Shown here piece by piece: positions 1-8,598 of a stretch of 64,000 nucleotides of DNA. Position numbers and translations under genes: made by a program. The DNA is from an uncultured Collinsella sp. (GTDB taxonomy: Bacteria; Actinomycetota; Coriobacteriia; Coriobacteriales; Coriobacteriaceae): positions 1 to 64,000 of the forward strand of contig CALJMO010000064.1 of NCBI GenBank assembly GCA_937982065.1. Direction: 5' to 3'. The first letter of the stretch is position 1, and every line of letters starts with the position of its first letter. A model generated the notes under the pieces. The model ran no database searches. It was given only the letters and a program-made list of their open reading frames with translations, and was not told the origin of the DNA.

Positions 1-212
1 ATAGCCATGCAACGGAAAAGAGCCGCCCTTTCGGACAACTCAAACTGTAATGGGGATTAAAGAATCATTTTGGTCCCCGCCACCGCTGCGAGTGCGAGGC
101 GGACAAAACGCCCCCGCTCGCGAACAGTTCTGTCACCTGGCACCGCGCGAGGCGTGTACCTGCAGCTTTGCGGTCATAATGGGACAAGACAACCAAGAGG
201 GGAGCGGAATCA

Positions 213-884
213 ATGGCGCTGATCTATATCGTTGAGGACGACGAGCCCATTCGTCGTGAGCTTGTCGACATCCTTGCCCGCGCCGGGTTTGAAGTCGAGG
301 CCTGCGAATCGTTTGAGCATGTCTCGCGCGATATTCTCGCCGCCGTGCCCGACCTGGTGCTGCTCGACCTCACGCTTCCCGTCAAGGACGGCCAGCATAT
401 CTGCCACGAGGTTCGCCGCGAATCCGAGGTTCCCATCATCGTTCTCACGTCGCGCACGACCGAGATCGACGAGGTTATGGCCATGACGCTCGGCGCGGAC
501 GACTTTGTTCCCAAGCCTTACAGCGCCCGTGTGCTTGTGGCGCGCATCAACGCACTGCTGCGTCGCACCGCGGCGTCAGGCGAGCGCAGCACACTTGTCC
601 ACAAGGGGCTGGAGCTCGACCTCGCCCGCTCAATGGTCACCAACACGCAAACGGGCACCAGCACCGAGCTCACCAAAAACGAGCTGCGTATCCTCTCGCT
701 GCTTCTGAGCCGCGCGGGCAAGATCGTTTCGCGCTCGGCCATCATGCAGGACCTGTGGGACTCCGACGCCTTCGTGGACGACAATACGCTCACCGTCAAC
801 ATCAACCGCCTGCGCACCACGCTCGAAAAAATCGGCATCAAGGGGTATTTGACCACGCATCGCGGCCAAGGCTATTCGGTCTAG
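213..884 (+). CDS. OmpR/PhoB-type response regulator
   Basis: A 223-residue two-component response regulator acting in the cytoplasm as a transcription factor. Residues 1-115 form a receiver domain: acidic cluster Glu8-Asp9-Asp10, phospho-acceptor Asp52 in LVLLDLTLP and Lys101 in VPKPYSA. Residues about 125-223 are a winged-helix DNA-binding domain ending RGQGYSV. A GGGGAG ribosome site precedes the ATG. The kinase gene follows after 9 bp, so the two are co-transcribed. The partner is a short kinase with no extracellular sensor, so by family knowledge the pair resembles BceRS-type envelope-stress systems. No BceAB transporter is in the window, so the signal is inferred only. Confidence 0.93.
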   Translation: MALIYIVEDDEPIRRELVDILARAGFEVEACESFEHVSRDILAAVPDLVLLDLTLPVKDGQHICHEVRRESEVPIIVLTSRTTEIDEVMAMTLGADDFVPKPYSARVLVARINALLRRTAASGERSTLVHKGLELDLARSMVTNTQTGTSTELTKNELRILSLLLSRAGKIVSRSAIMQDLWDSDAFVDDNTLTVNINRLRTTLEKIGIKGYLTTHRGQGYSV

Positions 885-893
885 GGGCCGGCT

Positions 894-1937
894 ATGTCGT
901 TTGGCAAGTTCTTTAAAGATGCGCTGCTTCCCGTCGCCGTGTGGACGTGCGGTGTGCTGCTGAGCTGCTTTGTGCTGACGGTTGCCGGTGCACCCGTCTC
1001 TATCGTGGTCGTGGCGGTCGGCGTGTCCTTTATCTTTGGTATGCTCGGCATCGTGGTCGAGTACGCGCGTCGCCGCCGTTTTCTGCGTCAGCTGGAGCGC
1101 GCGGCCGAGGAGCTCGAGAGCCCCGCATGGGTGCAGGAGATGGTGCAATGCCCGACCTATGCCGAGGGCGAGCTCGAGTACGAGGTCTTGCGCCGGGTGG
1201 GCAAAGCCGCTTGCGACGAGGTTGCCGAAGGCCGGCGTCAGACCGATGACTATCGCGACTATATCGAGAGCTGGGTCCACGAGGCCAAACTGCCCCTGGC
1301 GGCGGCTCATCTAATTTTGGAAAACCTGGATGGCAGCGAAGACGACCTGTCTCGTGTGGATGACCTGGGCCGTGAGTTGGCTCGCGTGGAGCGCTATATC
1401 GACCAGGCGCTGTACTACGCGCGTTCGGAAGTCGTGGAGCGCGACTACCTGATTCGCCGCTGGGATCTCAAGACCTTGGTGACGGGCGCGATTAAGGCCA
1501 ACGCGCGCGAGCTCATCGCGGCGCACGTGGCCCCGGTGTGCGAGAACCTCGACTTTGAGGTCTTTACCGACGAGAAGTGGCTCGAGTTTATTCTGGGCCA
1601 GCTCATTCAGAACAGCATTAAATATGCGCGCGAGGACGGCGCAAAGATCGTGTTTTCGGGCGCGTTGCTGGACGAGGGCCTGGCGAGTGAACGCATCGAG
1701 CTCACCGTCGCGGACAACGGCTGCGGCGTGAGCGCGGCCGACCTGCCGCGCGTGTTCGAGAAGGGCTTTACCGGCGATAACGGCCGCACCACCAAGCGCG
1801 CAACGGGCATTGGCCTCTACCTGGTGGCGCGTCTGTGCTCCAAGATGGGTATCGATGTCACCGCGGCATCCGAGCCCGGCGAAGGCTTCGTCGTCACGTT
1901 TGCCTTCTCGACCAACAAATTCCAATACTTTGAGTAG
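894..1937 (+). CDS. Sensor histidine kinase, intramembrane-sensing type
   Basis: A 347-residue membrane histidine kinase that should phosphorylate the regulator encoded just upstream. Two hydrophobic segments (about 11-32 and 36-56) have almost no loop between them, so there is no external sensor domain. The phospho-acceptor is His129 in ESWVHEAKLPL, the form seen in BceS-like kinases. The ATPase domain shows an N box (QLIQNSIKYA), a G1 box (DNGCGV) and a G2 box (ATGIGLYLV). Length and layout fit intramembrane-sensing kinases that detect peptide antibiotics through a partner transporter. The ligand cannot be read from the sequence. Confidence 0.92.
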   Translation: MSFGKFFKDALLPVAVWTCGVLLSCFVLTVAGAPVSIVVVAVGVSFIFGMLGIVVEYARRRRFLRQLERAAEELESPAWVQEMVQCPTYAEGELEYEVLRRVGKAACDEVAEGRRQTDDYRDYIESWVHEAKLPLAAAHLILENLDGSEDDLSRVDDLGRELARVERYIDQALYYARSEVVERDYLIRRWDLKTLVTGAIKANARELIAAHVAPVCENLDFEVFTDEKWLEFILGQLIQNSIKYAREDGAKIVFSGALLDEGLASERIELTVADNGCGVSAADLPRVFEKGFTGDNGRTTKRATGIGLYLVARLCSKMGIDVTAASEPGEGFVVTFAFSTNKFQYFE

Positions 1938-1980
1938 TCGTCGCGGTGTAACGTCCCGGAGCGTCATTCACGTTAAGACA

Positions 1981-2000
1981 ATTATCCCAAACGGGATAAT
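1981..2000. promoter_or_regulatory. HipB-type operator 1
   Basis: Palindrome ATTATCCC-N4-GGGATAAT, an 8-bp perfect inverted repeat. The TATCC...GGATA half-sites match the E. coli HipB operator type, but the spacing is shorter (N6 between TATCC and GGATA, against N8). It lies 54 bp upstream of the hipB start and pairs with an identical site 39 bp downstream. Confidence 0.8.
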
Positions 2001-2012
2001 TCCATCATGATG

Positions 2013-2021
2013 TGCTATGAT
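2013..2021 (+). promoter_or_regulatory. Extended -10 promoter of hipBA
   Basis: TGC-TATGAT is an extended -10 element (TGN plus TATGAT). Its last bases run into operator 2 and it sits between the two operators, so bound HipB would block it. No good -35 hexamer is visible at the expected distance, which fits an extended -10 promoter. Confidence 0.55.
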
Positions 2022-2039
2022 TATCCCGTTTGGGATAAT
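2020..2039. promoter_or_regulatory. HipB-type operator 2
   Basis: ATTATCCC-N4-GGGATAAT again. The sequence is the exact reverse complement of operator 1, core included. It overlaps the -10 element and ends 14 bp before the hipB ATG, as expected for autorepression. Confidence 0.8.
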
Positions 2040-2053
2040 CATAGGGGATTAGC

Positions 2054-2299
2054 ATGCAAGACTGGAATGAGCGAACGATTTTTGACCCAGCTGAACTCGG
2101 TGCATATTTGCGTGAGCGCCGGAAGAAGCTCGGTTATACCCAACGCGATGTGGCTGATTTCAACCAGTGCAGTTTGCGCTTTGTGAGCGAGCTTGAGCGT
2201 GGAAAGGCGGGTGCCAATCTTCGCCAAACCCTTCAAATCGCTAACAGCTTGGGGGTCGATTTGATCCTGAGGGAGAGGGGCGACGGCTCATGGCATTAA
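2054..2299 (+). CDS. hipB: HipB-like antitoxin, XRE-type repressor
   Basis: An 81-residue Cro/C1-type helix-turn-helix protein (LGYTQRDVADF...RFVSELERGK). It is the antitoxin and autorepressor of a HipA-type kinase module: it binds HipA and the palindromes upstream. The ATG is preceded by AGGGGA. The gene overlaps hipA by 10 bp, which couples their translation. Length and partner fit HipB well. Base composition is more AT-rich than the flanking genes, which suggests horizontal acquisition. Confidence 0.9.
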   Translation: MQDWNERTIFDPAELGAYLRERRKKLGYTQRDVADFNQCSLRFVSELERGKAGANLRQTLQIANSLGVDLILRERGDGSWH

Positions 2300-3579
2300 A
2301 GGTTTATCGTGAGTATCGGGGAACGTTTGAGCTGGTCGGAGAATTTGAGAGGGCCGACCCCGTAAACGAGACGTTTGCATATGATGAGGGATATCTTGAA
2401 CGCGACGATGCTGCCGCACTCTCAGCTTCTCTTCCCTTGCGACATGAGCCATATGCCAGCAATGAGTTTTCGGCCTTCTTTTCGGGCATGCTTCCCGAGG
2501 GCCCGGTTCGGCATGAGCTGTCGATGCGTTTTCAAATCCCCCAGTCAGACTATTTATCGATGCTCGAGCGTTTGGGCGATGAGTGCGTTGGTGCCTTGAG
2601 GTTTCTCGGCGATGAGAAATCGAGCTACGATCCGGGCTATCGTCCTCTGCAAGACGAGGATTTTGAGGCACTTTCTAAGGCGGAAGTGTTTGAGATTGCA
2701 AATGATATGCAGGATTCGAGGCTGTCGTTGGCGGGCGCTCAGTCTAAAACCGGTTGGTTTTTACCGCGCGGTAAAGATGCAAAAAAGGCCGGGTCGGGGG
2801 ATTGGATGCTGCCGCTCGGCTCTGCCCCCTCGACTCACATAGTCAAGATTGCTTCAACTAAACATCCGGATTTGCCGTTCAACGAATTAATTTGCATGAC
2901 GGCAGCGTCTGCTGCTGGGCTTGAAATTGCCCGTTCAGAAGCTTCGGATACGATTCCTGGTGCGTTCTTTTCCGAGCGTTATGACAGAATCTGGAGCAAT
3001 GAGCCGCCGTCGATGAGCGGATTCGATGTGCCTCTGAGGCTGCATCAGGAGGATTTTTGCCAAGCGGTTGGCTGGCCTTCGTATATGAAATACGAGACAC
3101 GTCCCGATAGCTGCTATATGGCTCTTTGCGGCCGATTGATAAGAGAGCAATCGTCTAACGTAATTGCTGATACTCAAATGTTCGCTCGTCAGGTAATGGT
3201 CGATTATGCGTTGGGGAATTGCGACTCGCATCTCAAGAACCATTCGTTTCTTTATAGTCCGAGTTGGCGGGAAAAGAGGTTGGCCCCTGCATACGATATT
3301 GTTTGCACGACGATAATGGGATACGACCATAATCTTGGGATTGATATTGGGGATCACCGGGTGATCGATGGGGTGACTCCTGAAGATTTCGAATTCATGT
3401 CTCAAGATTTGCATCTGCCACTCAAGATGATCAAGAACATCGCGGCGGAAGTGGCTGAAGAGGTGTCTGCCCAGCTTGCAGAACTTGCCTCTGCAACCGG
3501 AGATTTGGGTCGGGTCGCTCTGAAAATTCAGACGGATTCCGTTGAGAGAATGAGGGTTCTGGAGCAATTCTCAGCCTAA
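2290..3579 (+). CDS. hipA: HipA-type serine/threonine kinase toxin
   Basis: A 429-residue HipA-family kinase, about the length of E. coli HipA. Family members phosphorylate translation components (GltX in E. coli) and cause growth arrest until held by HipB. Visible motifs: GAQSKTGWF in the ATP/activation region, STHIVKIAST, the catalytic loop GNCDSHLKNHSF and the metal-binding APAYDIVCT. All key positions look intact, so the protein should be active. It overlaps hipB and is followed by a strong hairpin. The substrate in this organism is unknown. Confidence 0.92.
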   Translation: MALKVYREYRGTFELVGEFERADPVNETFAYDEGYLERDDAAALSASLPLRHEPYASNEFSAFFSGMLPEGPVRHELSMRFQIPQSDYLSMLERLGDECVGALRFLGDEKSSYDPGYRPLQDEDFEALSKAEVFEIANDMQDSRLSLAGAQSKTGWFLPRGKDAKKAGSGDWMLPLGSAPSTHIVKIASTKHPDLPFNELICMTAASAAGLEIARSEASDTIPGAFFSERYDRIWSNEPPSMSGFDVPLRLHQEDFCQAVGWPSYMKYETRPDSCYMALCGRLIREQSSNVIADTQMFARQVMVDYALGNCDSHLKNHSFLYSPSWREKRLAPAYDIVCTTIMGYDHNLGIDIGDHRVIDGVTPEDFEFMSQDLHLPLKMIKNIAAEVAEEVSAQLAELASATGDLGRVALKIQTDSVERMRVLEQFSA

Positions 3580-3584
3580 AGCAA

Positions 3585-3613
3585 AGCGGGGCCACCGTAA
3601 TGGTGGTCCCGCT
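3585..3613. terminator. Hairpin after hipA
   Basis: A 12-bp stem (AGCGGGGCCACC pairing with GGTGGTCCCGCT, one G-U) with a 5-base loop, just after the hipA stop. The T-run is poor (CTTGG), so termination is likely but weak. It also faces the 3' end of the convergent usp gene. Confidence 0.55.
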
Positions 3614-3669
3614 CTTGGAAGACTTGGGCACGTGGGCTTGCGCTCCGCGATGCGTTAGGCGTACGTTTG

Positions 3670-4107
3670 CTACTTCACGACCAAGATGTCGCAGTCCGTA
3701 TTGCGCAGCAGGAACGTCGAAATCGAACCCAGCAGCGCATACTTGATCGAGGACAGGCCGCGGGCGCCGCAGAGCACCAGGTCGGGCTTAACCACGTCGA
3801 GCATCTCGTCCTTGAGCGTCTCGCGAATACGGCCGGCGCGAATCATGACCTCGACCTCGGGAATATCGGGATTGGCCTTGGCCTCTTCGAGCTGCTTGGC
3901 GATGGAGTTCTTAAATGCCTCCTCTAGGCCGTTGACCAGATCGACCGGATAGGAACCGGCGCTCTCGAGCGCCGTGGAATCGATAACGTGGCCGATGATT
4001 AGCTTGGCGCCGTTGTTCGCGGCGACCTTGATGGCGCGTGCGAGCACAAAATCCTGCTGCTCAGTACCGTCGAGTGAAACAAATACCTTGGTGTAGCCCT
4101 CGTTCAT
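3670..4107 (-). CDS. Universal stress protein, UspA family
   Basis: A 145-residue cytoplasmic UspA-fold protein. It starts KVFVSLDGTEQQ with a beta-strand and an early Asp. Near the C-terminus it carries the ATP-binding glycine motif G-x2-G-x9-GS (GARGLSSIKYALLGSIS), so this is the nucleotide-binding subtype. An AAGGAGG ribosome site precedes the ATG. It is monocistronic and convergent with hipA. Members help survival under starvation or stress; the specific role here is not visible. Confidence 0.93.
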   Translation of the reverse strand: MNEGYTKVFVSLDGTEQQDFVLARAIKVAANNGAKLIIGHVIDSTALESAGSYPVDLVNGLEEAFKNSIAKQLEEAKANPDIPEVEVMIRAGRIRETLKDEMLDVVKPDLVLCGARGLSSIKYALLGSISTFLLRNTDCDILVVK

Positions 4108-4354
4108 GGTTTCCTCCTTGGTCTATCGCACGGGCGCGGGGCTCGTGCATCGGGCGGGCGCGGGCGCGTTGGCCGCCGGACACTTTATCTTGTTGCAGTT
4201 ATACCCAAGGATTTGGGTTTGACCGCTCGCAATTCTGTGAACGGGCGAGTTTTTTGGTAAGGGTAGGCGTAGACGCGCCCGAACGGTTGATAATGGGACA
4301 TCGCCCGCACCGTCCGCAGAACAATATCGGCGGGTGTCTAACGAGGGGGTCCCT

Positions 4355-5335
4355 TTGGATATTATCGAGCTTCTAAAATCTGCCTTCATGGGCCTGGTCG
4401 AGGGCATCACCGAATGGCTGCCTGTTTCGTCGACCGGTCACATGATCTTGGTGGACGAGTTCGTCAAGATGAACGTGAGCGAGACGTTCTGGAATATGTT
4501 CCTGGTCGTGATTCAGCTCGGCGCCATTCTGGCCGTCTGTGTGCTGTTCTTCCATGAGCTCAATCCGTTCTCGCCCAGCAAGGGCAAGGAGGGCCGTCGC
4601 GACACCTGGGTGCTGTGGGGCAAGATTGTGCTCGGCTGCATTCCCGCCGCGGCGATCGGTCTGCCGCTTAACGACTGGATGGAGGAGCATTTCTACAATG
4701 CTCCCGTCGTGGCGCTGGCGCTCATTGTGTACGGCGTGCTGTTTATCGTGATCGAGAACTGGCGCGCGAGCAAGCGCGAGGAAATGGCCGTTGCCGGTTC
4801 GTTTGGCTCGCGTGCTGTGGTATCGGGTGGACGTCCCGCCGGTGCGCACTTTGCGGCGCCCGCCGCGGCTACCGCTGAGGATGAGGACGATGACGAGAAT
4901 CTGGACTTTGGCTCCATCGCCACGCTCGAGGACCTGAGCTGGAAGACTGCGCTGGGTATCGGCTGCTTCCAGGTGCTTTCGCTGGTGCCTGGTACGTCTC
5001 GCTCCGGTTCTACCATCATCGGCGGCCTGCTTTTGGGCTGCACGCGTTCGGTGGCGTCCAAGTTTACGTTCTTCCTGGCCATCCCTGTCATGTTTGGCGC
5101 GAGTGCGCTCAAGCTGGTCAAGTACTTCATCAAGGGCGGCACGTTCGGCGCCAACGAGGTCGCTATCTTGGGCGTGGGCTGCGTTGTGGCCTTTGTGGTT
5201 TCGCTCATCGCCATCAAGTGGCTCATGGGCTTCGTCCGCCGTCACGACTTTAAGTGCTTCGGTGTTTACCGCATCATCCTGGGCATCGTAGTGCTCGCAT
5301 ACTTCTTCGTTCTGGAGCCGATGCTCGGCCTCTAA
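4355..5335 (+). CDS. uppP: Undecaprenyl-diphosphatase UppP (BacA)
   Basis: An integral membrane phosphatase (326 residues) that recycles undecaprenyl diphosphate to the monophosphate lipid carrier for peptidoglycan and other polymers. Family motifs are intact: EGITEWLPVSSTGHM near the N-terminus and PGTSRSGSTI in the second half. I chose the TTG start because GAGGGGG lies 5-6 bases upstream; an in-frame GTG at 4334 would add seven residues. Between the two halves is a hydrophilic Ala/Asp/Glu-rich loop (about residues 140-185) longer than in E. coli UppP. Loss normally gives bacitracin sensitivity. Confidence 0.93.
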   Translation: MDIIELLKSAFMGLVEGITEWLPVSSTGHMILVDEFVKMNVSETFWNMFLVVIQLGAILAVCVLFFHELNPFSPSKGKEGRRDTWVLWGKIVLGCIPAAAIGLPLNDWMEEHFYNAPVVALALIVYGVLFIVIENWRASKREEMAVAGSFGSRAVVSGGRPAGAHFAAPAAATAEDEDDDENLDFGSIATLEDLSWKTALGIGCFQVLSLVPGTSRSGSTIIGGLLLGCTRSVASKFTFFLAIPVMFGASALKLVKYFIKGGTFGANEVAILGVGCVVAFVVSLIAIKWLMGFVRRHDFKCFGVYRIILGIVVLAYFFVLEPMLGL

Positions 5336-5350
5336 CTTAGTCGACGCTGC

Positions 5351-5450
5351 GCGGCGGCCGGGGCGACAACTTGTCATTCAAAGGGGGTGGCATGACCAAA
5401 AGGTCTATGCCGCCCTCTTTTCATGCCAATTTGTTCGCCCCGGCCGCCGC
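5351..5450. repeat. Long imperfect inverted repeat
   Basis: About 47-bp arms from GCGGCGGCCGGGGCGA... to the matching ...CGCCCCGGCCGCCGC form one long imperfect hairpin, with only a few bases unpaired at the tip near 5398-5401. It occupies the 355-bp gap between uppP and pcrA, together with the element at 5485. It could terminate uppP, but there is no T-run. The extent is far beyond an ordinary terminator. Confidence 0.75.
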
Positions 5451-5484
5451 TCGCTACCGTTGCCATGACATCGGTGGCTCCGTG

Positions 5485-5554
5485 ATTGGTGCAATGGGGC
5501 CAGGTTTCTTTGCACCAATGTGGTGCAGACTAACCTGACCCCATTGCGCCAAAT
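5485..5554. repeat. TGGTGCAA-type nested inverted repeat
   Basis: Outer arms of about 23 bp (ATTGGTGCAATGGGGCCAGG against CCTGACCCCATTGCGCCAAAT) surround an inner palindrome TGCACCA-ATG-TGGTGCA. The inner core recurs at 15947-15965, so this is a dispersed repeat family resembling REP elements. Nothing else is recognisable in the uppP-pcrA gap. Confidence 0.7.
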
Positions 5555-5690
5555 CCGCTGGGCGGGCCTGACGGTGGCGCACGGAGTCGTGGTGTGATTT
5601 GCGCCGGTGTCCGCGCGGCTCGGTATACTGGTACGGCTCAAACTATGGCGCCGCCCGCAGGCGCGCCGTCCGTCAGATGAGGAGTCGCCC

Positions 5691-8591
5691 ATGACCCAGC
5701 CCTTGCCCTGGGAAAAGAACGCCGCGGTACCCGTGCCGCCCACGCCGGAACCCGTGCCGCTCGATGCATACACCGCCCCCGCTGCGCCGGAGCCCGAGCT
5801 CGTCCCGCTCGACATCTACGACGCTCCCGCGCCGGCACCCAAACCCGCCAAGCCGCTCGTCGACATCGACAGCCTTAATCCCGCCCAGCGCGAGGCGGTC
5901 CTGACCACCGAGGGTCCGTTGCTGGTCCTTGCCGGCGCCGGCTCGGGCAAGACCCGCGTCTTGACCTTCCGCATCGCACATATGCTCGGCGACCTGGGCG
6001 TTAAGCCCTGGCAGATCCTTGCCATCACGTTTACCAACAAGGCCGCGGCCGAGATGCGCGAGCGTCTGGCGGCACTCATTCCCAGCGGTACCCGCGGCAT
6101 GTGGGTGTGCACCTTCCATGCTATGTGCGTGCGCATGCTGCGCGAGGACGCTGACCTGCTGGGCTACACCGGTCAGTTCACCATCTACGATGACGACGAT
6201 TCCAAGCGCATGGTGCGCGATATTATGCAGGCGCTCGGTATCGAGCAAAAGCAATTTCCCATCAATATGATCCGCAGCAAGATCAGTTCGGCCAAAAACG
6301 CCATGATCGGGCCCGAGGACATGCTCAAATCCGCCGACAGCCCCAACGACAAAAAGGCCGCGCAGGTCTACCTAGAGCTGGAGCGCCGCCTGCGCGCCGC
6401 CAACGCGATGGACTTCGACGACCTGCTCGTGCGCACGCTCGAGCTGCTGCGCACCCGCCCCGAGGTGCTCGACAAGTACCAGGAGCGCTTCCGCTACATT
6501 AGCGTCGACGAGTATCAGGACACCAACCACGTCCAGTACGAGATCGCCAACCTGCTGGCCGCCAAGTACCAAAACCTCATGGTCGTAGGCGACGATGACC
6601 AGTCCATTTATAGCTGGCGCGGCGCCGACATCACCAACATCCTGGACTTTGAGAAGGACTTTAAAAACTGCAAGACCGTCAAGCTGGAGCAGAACTATCG
6701 CTCCACGGGTCACATCCTGAGCGCCGCCAACGCCGTTGTTCGCCACAACTCGCAGCGCAAGGACAAGCGTCTGTTTACGGCCGAGGGCGATGGCGAGAAG
6801 ATTCAGGCCTTCCAAGCGAGCGATGAGCGCGACGAGGGCCGCTGGATTGCCGGCGAGATCGAAAAGCTGCACTCCAAGGGCACGAGCTACGACGACATCG
6901 CCGTGTTCTATCGCACCAACGCCCAGTCGCGTATCCTCGAAGATATGTTCCTGCGCGCGGGCGTGCCCTACAAGATCGTCGGCGGCACGCGATTCTTCGA
7001 CCGTGCCGAGATCCGCGACGTCATGGCCTACCTCAAGATGATCGTGAACCCGGCCGACGAGATGAGCGTCAAGCGCGTCATCAACACGCCGCGCCGCGGC
7101 ATCGGCTCCACCTCGATTCAAAAGATTGAGCAGCTGGCACGCGACAACCGCTGCTCGTTCTTCCAAGCCTGTGAGATTGCGACGGCCGAGACGGGCATGT
7201 TTAGCGCCAAGGTGCGCAACGGCCTGTCGAGCTTTGTGGCGCTGGTGCGCGAGGGCCGGCGCATGGACGGCGAGCTCAAGGACGTCGTCGAGATGATTGT
7301 CGACAAGACGGGCCTGCTGCAGGCCTTCCGCGCCGAGGGCACCATGGAGTCCGAGAGCCGCGCCGAGAACATCCAGGAATTCCTGGGCGTTGCGGCGGAA
7401 TTTGAGGAGACGCACGAGGATATCGAAGGCACGCTCGAGAGCTTGGAAGAGCTGCGTGCGGCCGGTGTTGCCGATGTGCCTGCCGACGCTGAGCCCGAGC
7501 CCGTTGTGGTGAGCGCACCTGCGCCCGAGCCTGGCCCGTCTGCGCCCGCGTCTTCGTTTGAGGCGCTTGTCGGCGCCCGTGACGCCGCGGGCTCCAATCC
7601 GCTCGATAGTTTGGCCGCCCCGGCGCTTTCTCCGCAAGATGCTCTGGCCGCCGCCATCGCGGGCAACGCGTATGCCGCGCCGACAGAGCTGCCCGCCGGT
7701 GCCGTGCATGCCGACGAGATCGAGCGCACCTACGGCCCGCTCACCTGTAAGGCGTTGCCTGCACTCATGGAGTGGCTGGCTCTGCGCTCCGACTTGGATT
7801 CTCTGGCCGGCGAGACGCATGCCATCACCATGATGACCATTCACTCCGCCAAGGGCTTGGAGTTCCCCGCGGTGTTCGTGGCCGGCATGGAGGAAGGCAT
7901 CTTCCCGCACGTGCACGACTTTGGCGGTAGTGACGATCCGGGCAAGCTCGAGGAGGAGCGTCGCTTGGCCTACGTCGCCATCACGCGTGCTCGCAAGCGC
8001 CTGTTCTTGACTTACGCCGCTACGCGCCGCACCTACGGCTCGACCTCTGCCAACCCGCGCTCGCGCTTCCTCAACGAGATTCCGTTTGAGGACATCGAGT
8101 TTAGCGGTATCGGTTCTGCCGGTTTTGAGGGCACGGGTTGGGAGAAGCGTGGCGACCGACACGGCACCTTTGGCTCGGGTATGGGCTCGGACATGTATGG
8201 CGGCAAGGTGTTTGGCTCGCATACGCGCTCGACCGGCGGTTCCGGTTCGCGCGGCGGGTCGAGCTTCGACGATTTCTTTGGTGGCAGCACCTATGGTACC
8301 GAGCGCCATCGTGGGGTCTCGCCCGATGCCGGCCGCGTTGCCTCGACCTTTGGGTCGGGCGCGCCGCGAGCCAAAAAGCCGTCATCTAAGGTGTCCCCGA
8401 CGGTGGAGCGCAAGGTCGATCGCGCCAGCGCATCGCAGGACTTTGCCGCGGGCGATGCTGTGAGTCATAAGACCTTTGGCACGGGCACCGTGATTTCGGT
8501 CGCTGGAGACATGATCGAGGTCCAGTTCGAAAAGACCGGCCAGACCAAAAAGCTAATGAAGGGCTTCGCACCGATCGTCAAGCTGTCGTAA
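5691..8591 (+). CDS. pcrA: UvrD/PcrA-family DNA helicase
   Basis: A 966-residue superfamily 1A 3'-5' helicase for repair, replication restart and removal of stalled complexes. A Pro-rich N-terminal extension (about 60 residues, VPLDAY and VPLDIY repeats) precedes the Q motif LNPAQREAV. Walker A is GAGSGKT, motif Ia TFTNKAAAEM, motif II VDEYQDTN, motif III GDDDQSIYSWRGAD, motif IV LEQNYRST, motif V TIHSAKGLEF and motif VI AYVAITRARK. An Ala/Pro-rich insert (about residues 595-690) splits the second half. The end has a Gly-rich linker and a Tudor-like RNA-polymerase-binding domain (GDAVSHKTFGTGTV). I start at the ATG behind GAGGAG; upstream in-frame codons lack a ribosome site. Confidence 0.95.
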   Translation: MTQPLPWEKNAAVPVPPTPEPVPLDAYTAPAAPEPELVPLDIYDAPAPAPKPAKPLVDIDSLNPAQREAVLTTEGPLLVLAGAGSGKTRVLTFRIAHMLGDLGVKPWQILAITFTNKAAAEMRERLAALIPSGTRGMWVCTFHAMCVRMLREDADLLGYTGQFTIYDDDDSKRMVRDIMQALGIEQKQFPINMIRSKISSAKNAMIGPEDMLKSADSPNDKKAAQVYLELERRLRAANAMDFDDLLVRTLELLRTRPEVLDKYQERFRYISVDEYQDTNHVQYEIANLLAAKYQNLMVVGDDDQSIYSWRGADITNILDFEKDFKNCKTVKLEQNYRSTGHILSAANAVVRHNSQRKDKRLFTAEGDGEKIQAFQASDERDEGRWIAGEIEKLHSKGTSYDDIAVFYRTNAQSRILEDMFLRAGVPYKIVGGTRFFDRAEIRDVMAYLKMIVNPADEMSVKRVINTPRRGIGSTSIQKIEQLARDNRCSFFQACEIATAETGMFSAKVRNGLSSFVALVREGRRMDGELKDVVEMIVDKTGLLQAFRAEGTMESESRAENIQEFLGVAAEFEETHEDIEGTLESLEELRAAGVADVPADAEPEPVVVSAPAPEPGPSAPASSFEALVGARDAAGSNPLDSLAAPALSPQDALAAAIAGNAYAAPTELPAGAVHADEIERTYGPLTCKALPALMEWLALRSDLDSLAGETHAITMMTIHSAKGLEFPAVFVAGMEEGIFPHVHDFGGSDDPGKLEEERRLAYVAITRARKRLFLTYAATRRTYGSTSANPRSRFLNEIPFEDIEFSGIGSAGFEGTGWEKRGDRHGTFGSGMGSDMYGGKVFGSHTRSTGGSGSRGGSSFDDFFGGSTYGTERHRGVSPDAGRVASTFGSGAPRAKKPSSKVSPTVERKVDRASASQDFAAGDAVSHKTFGTGTVISVAGDMIEVQFEKTGQTKKLMKGFAPIVKLS

Positions 8592-8598
8592 TCCCAGC

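Noticed and set aside
1..212. Possible gene or RNA upstream of the response regulator
   Set aside because: The only frame (50-235) runs into the regulator gene in another frame and has no ribosome site. Nothing recognisable was found.
6372..8309. A 645-codon open frame on the minus strand
   Set aside because: Antisense shadow of the pcrA gene, same cause. No ribosome site and no family resemblance.
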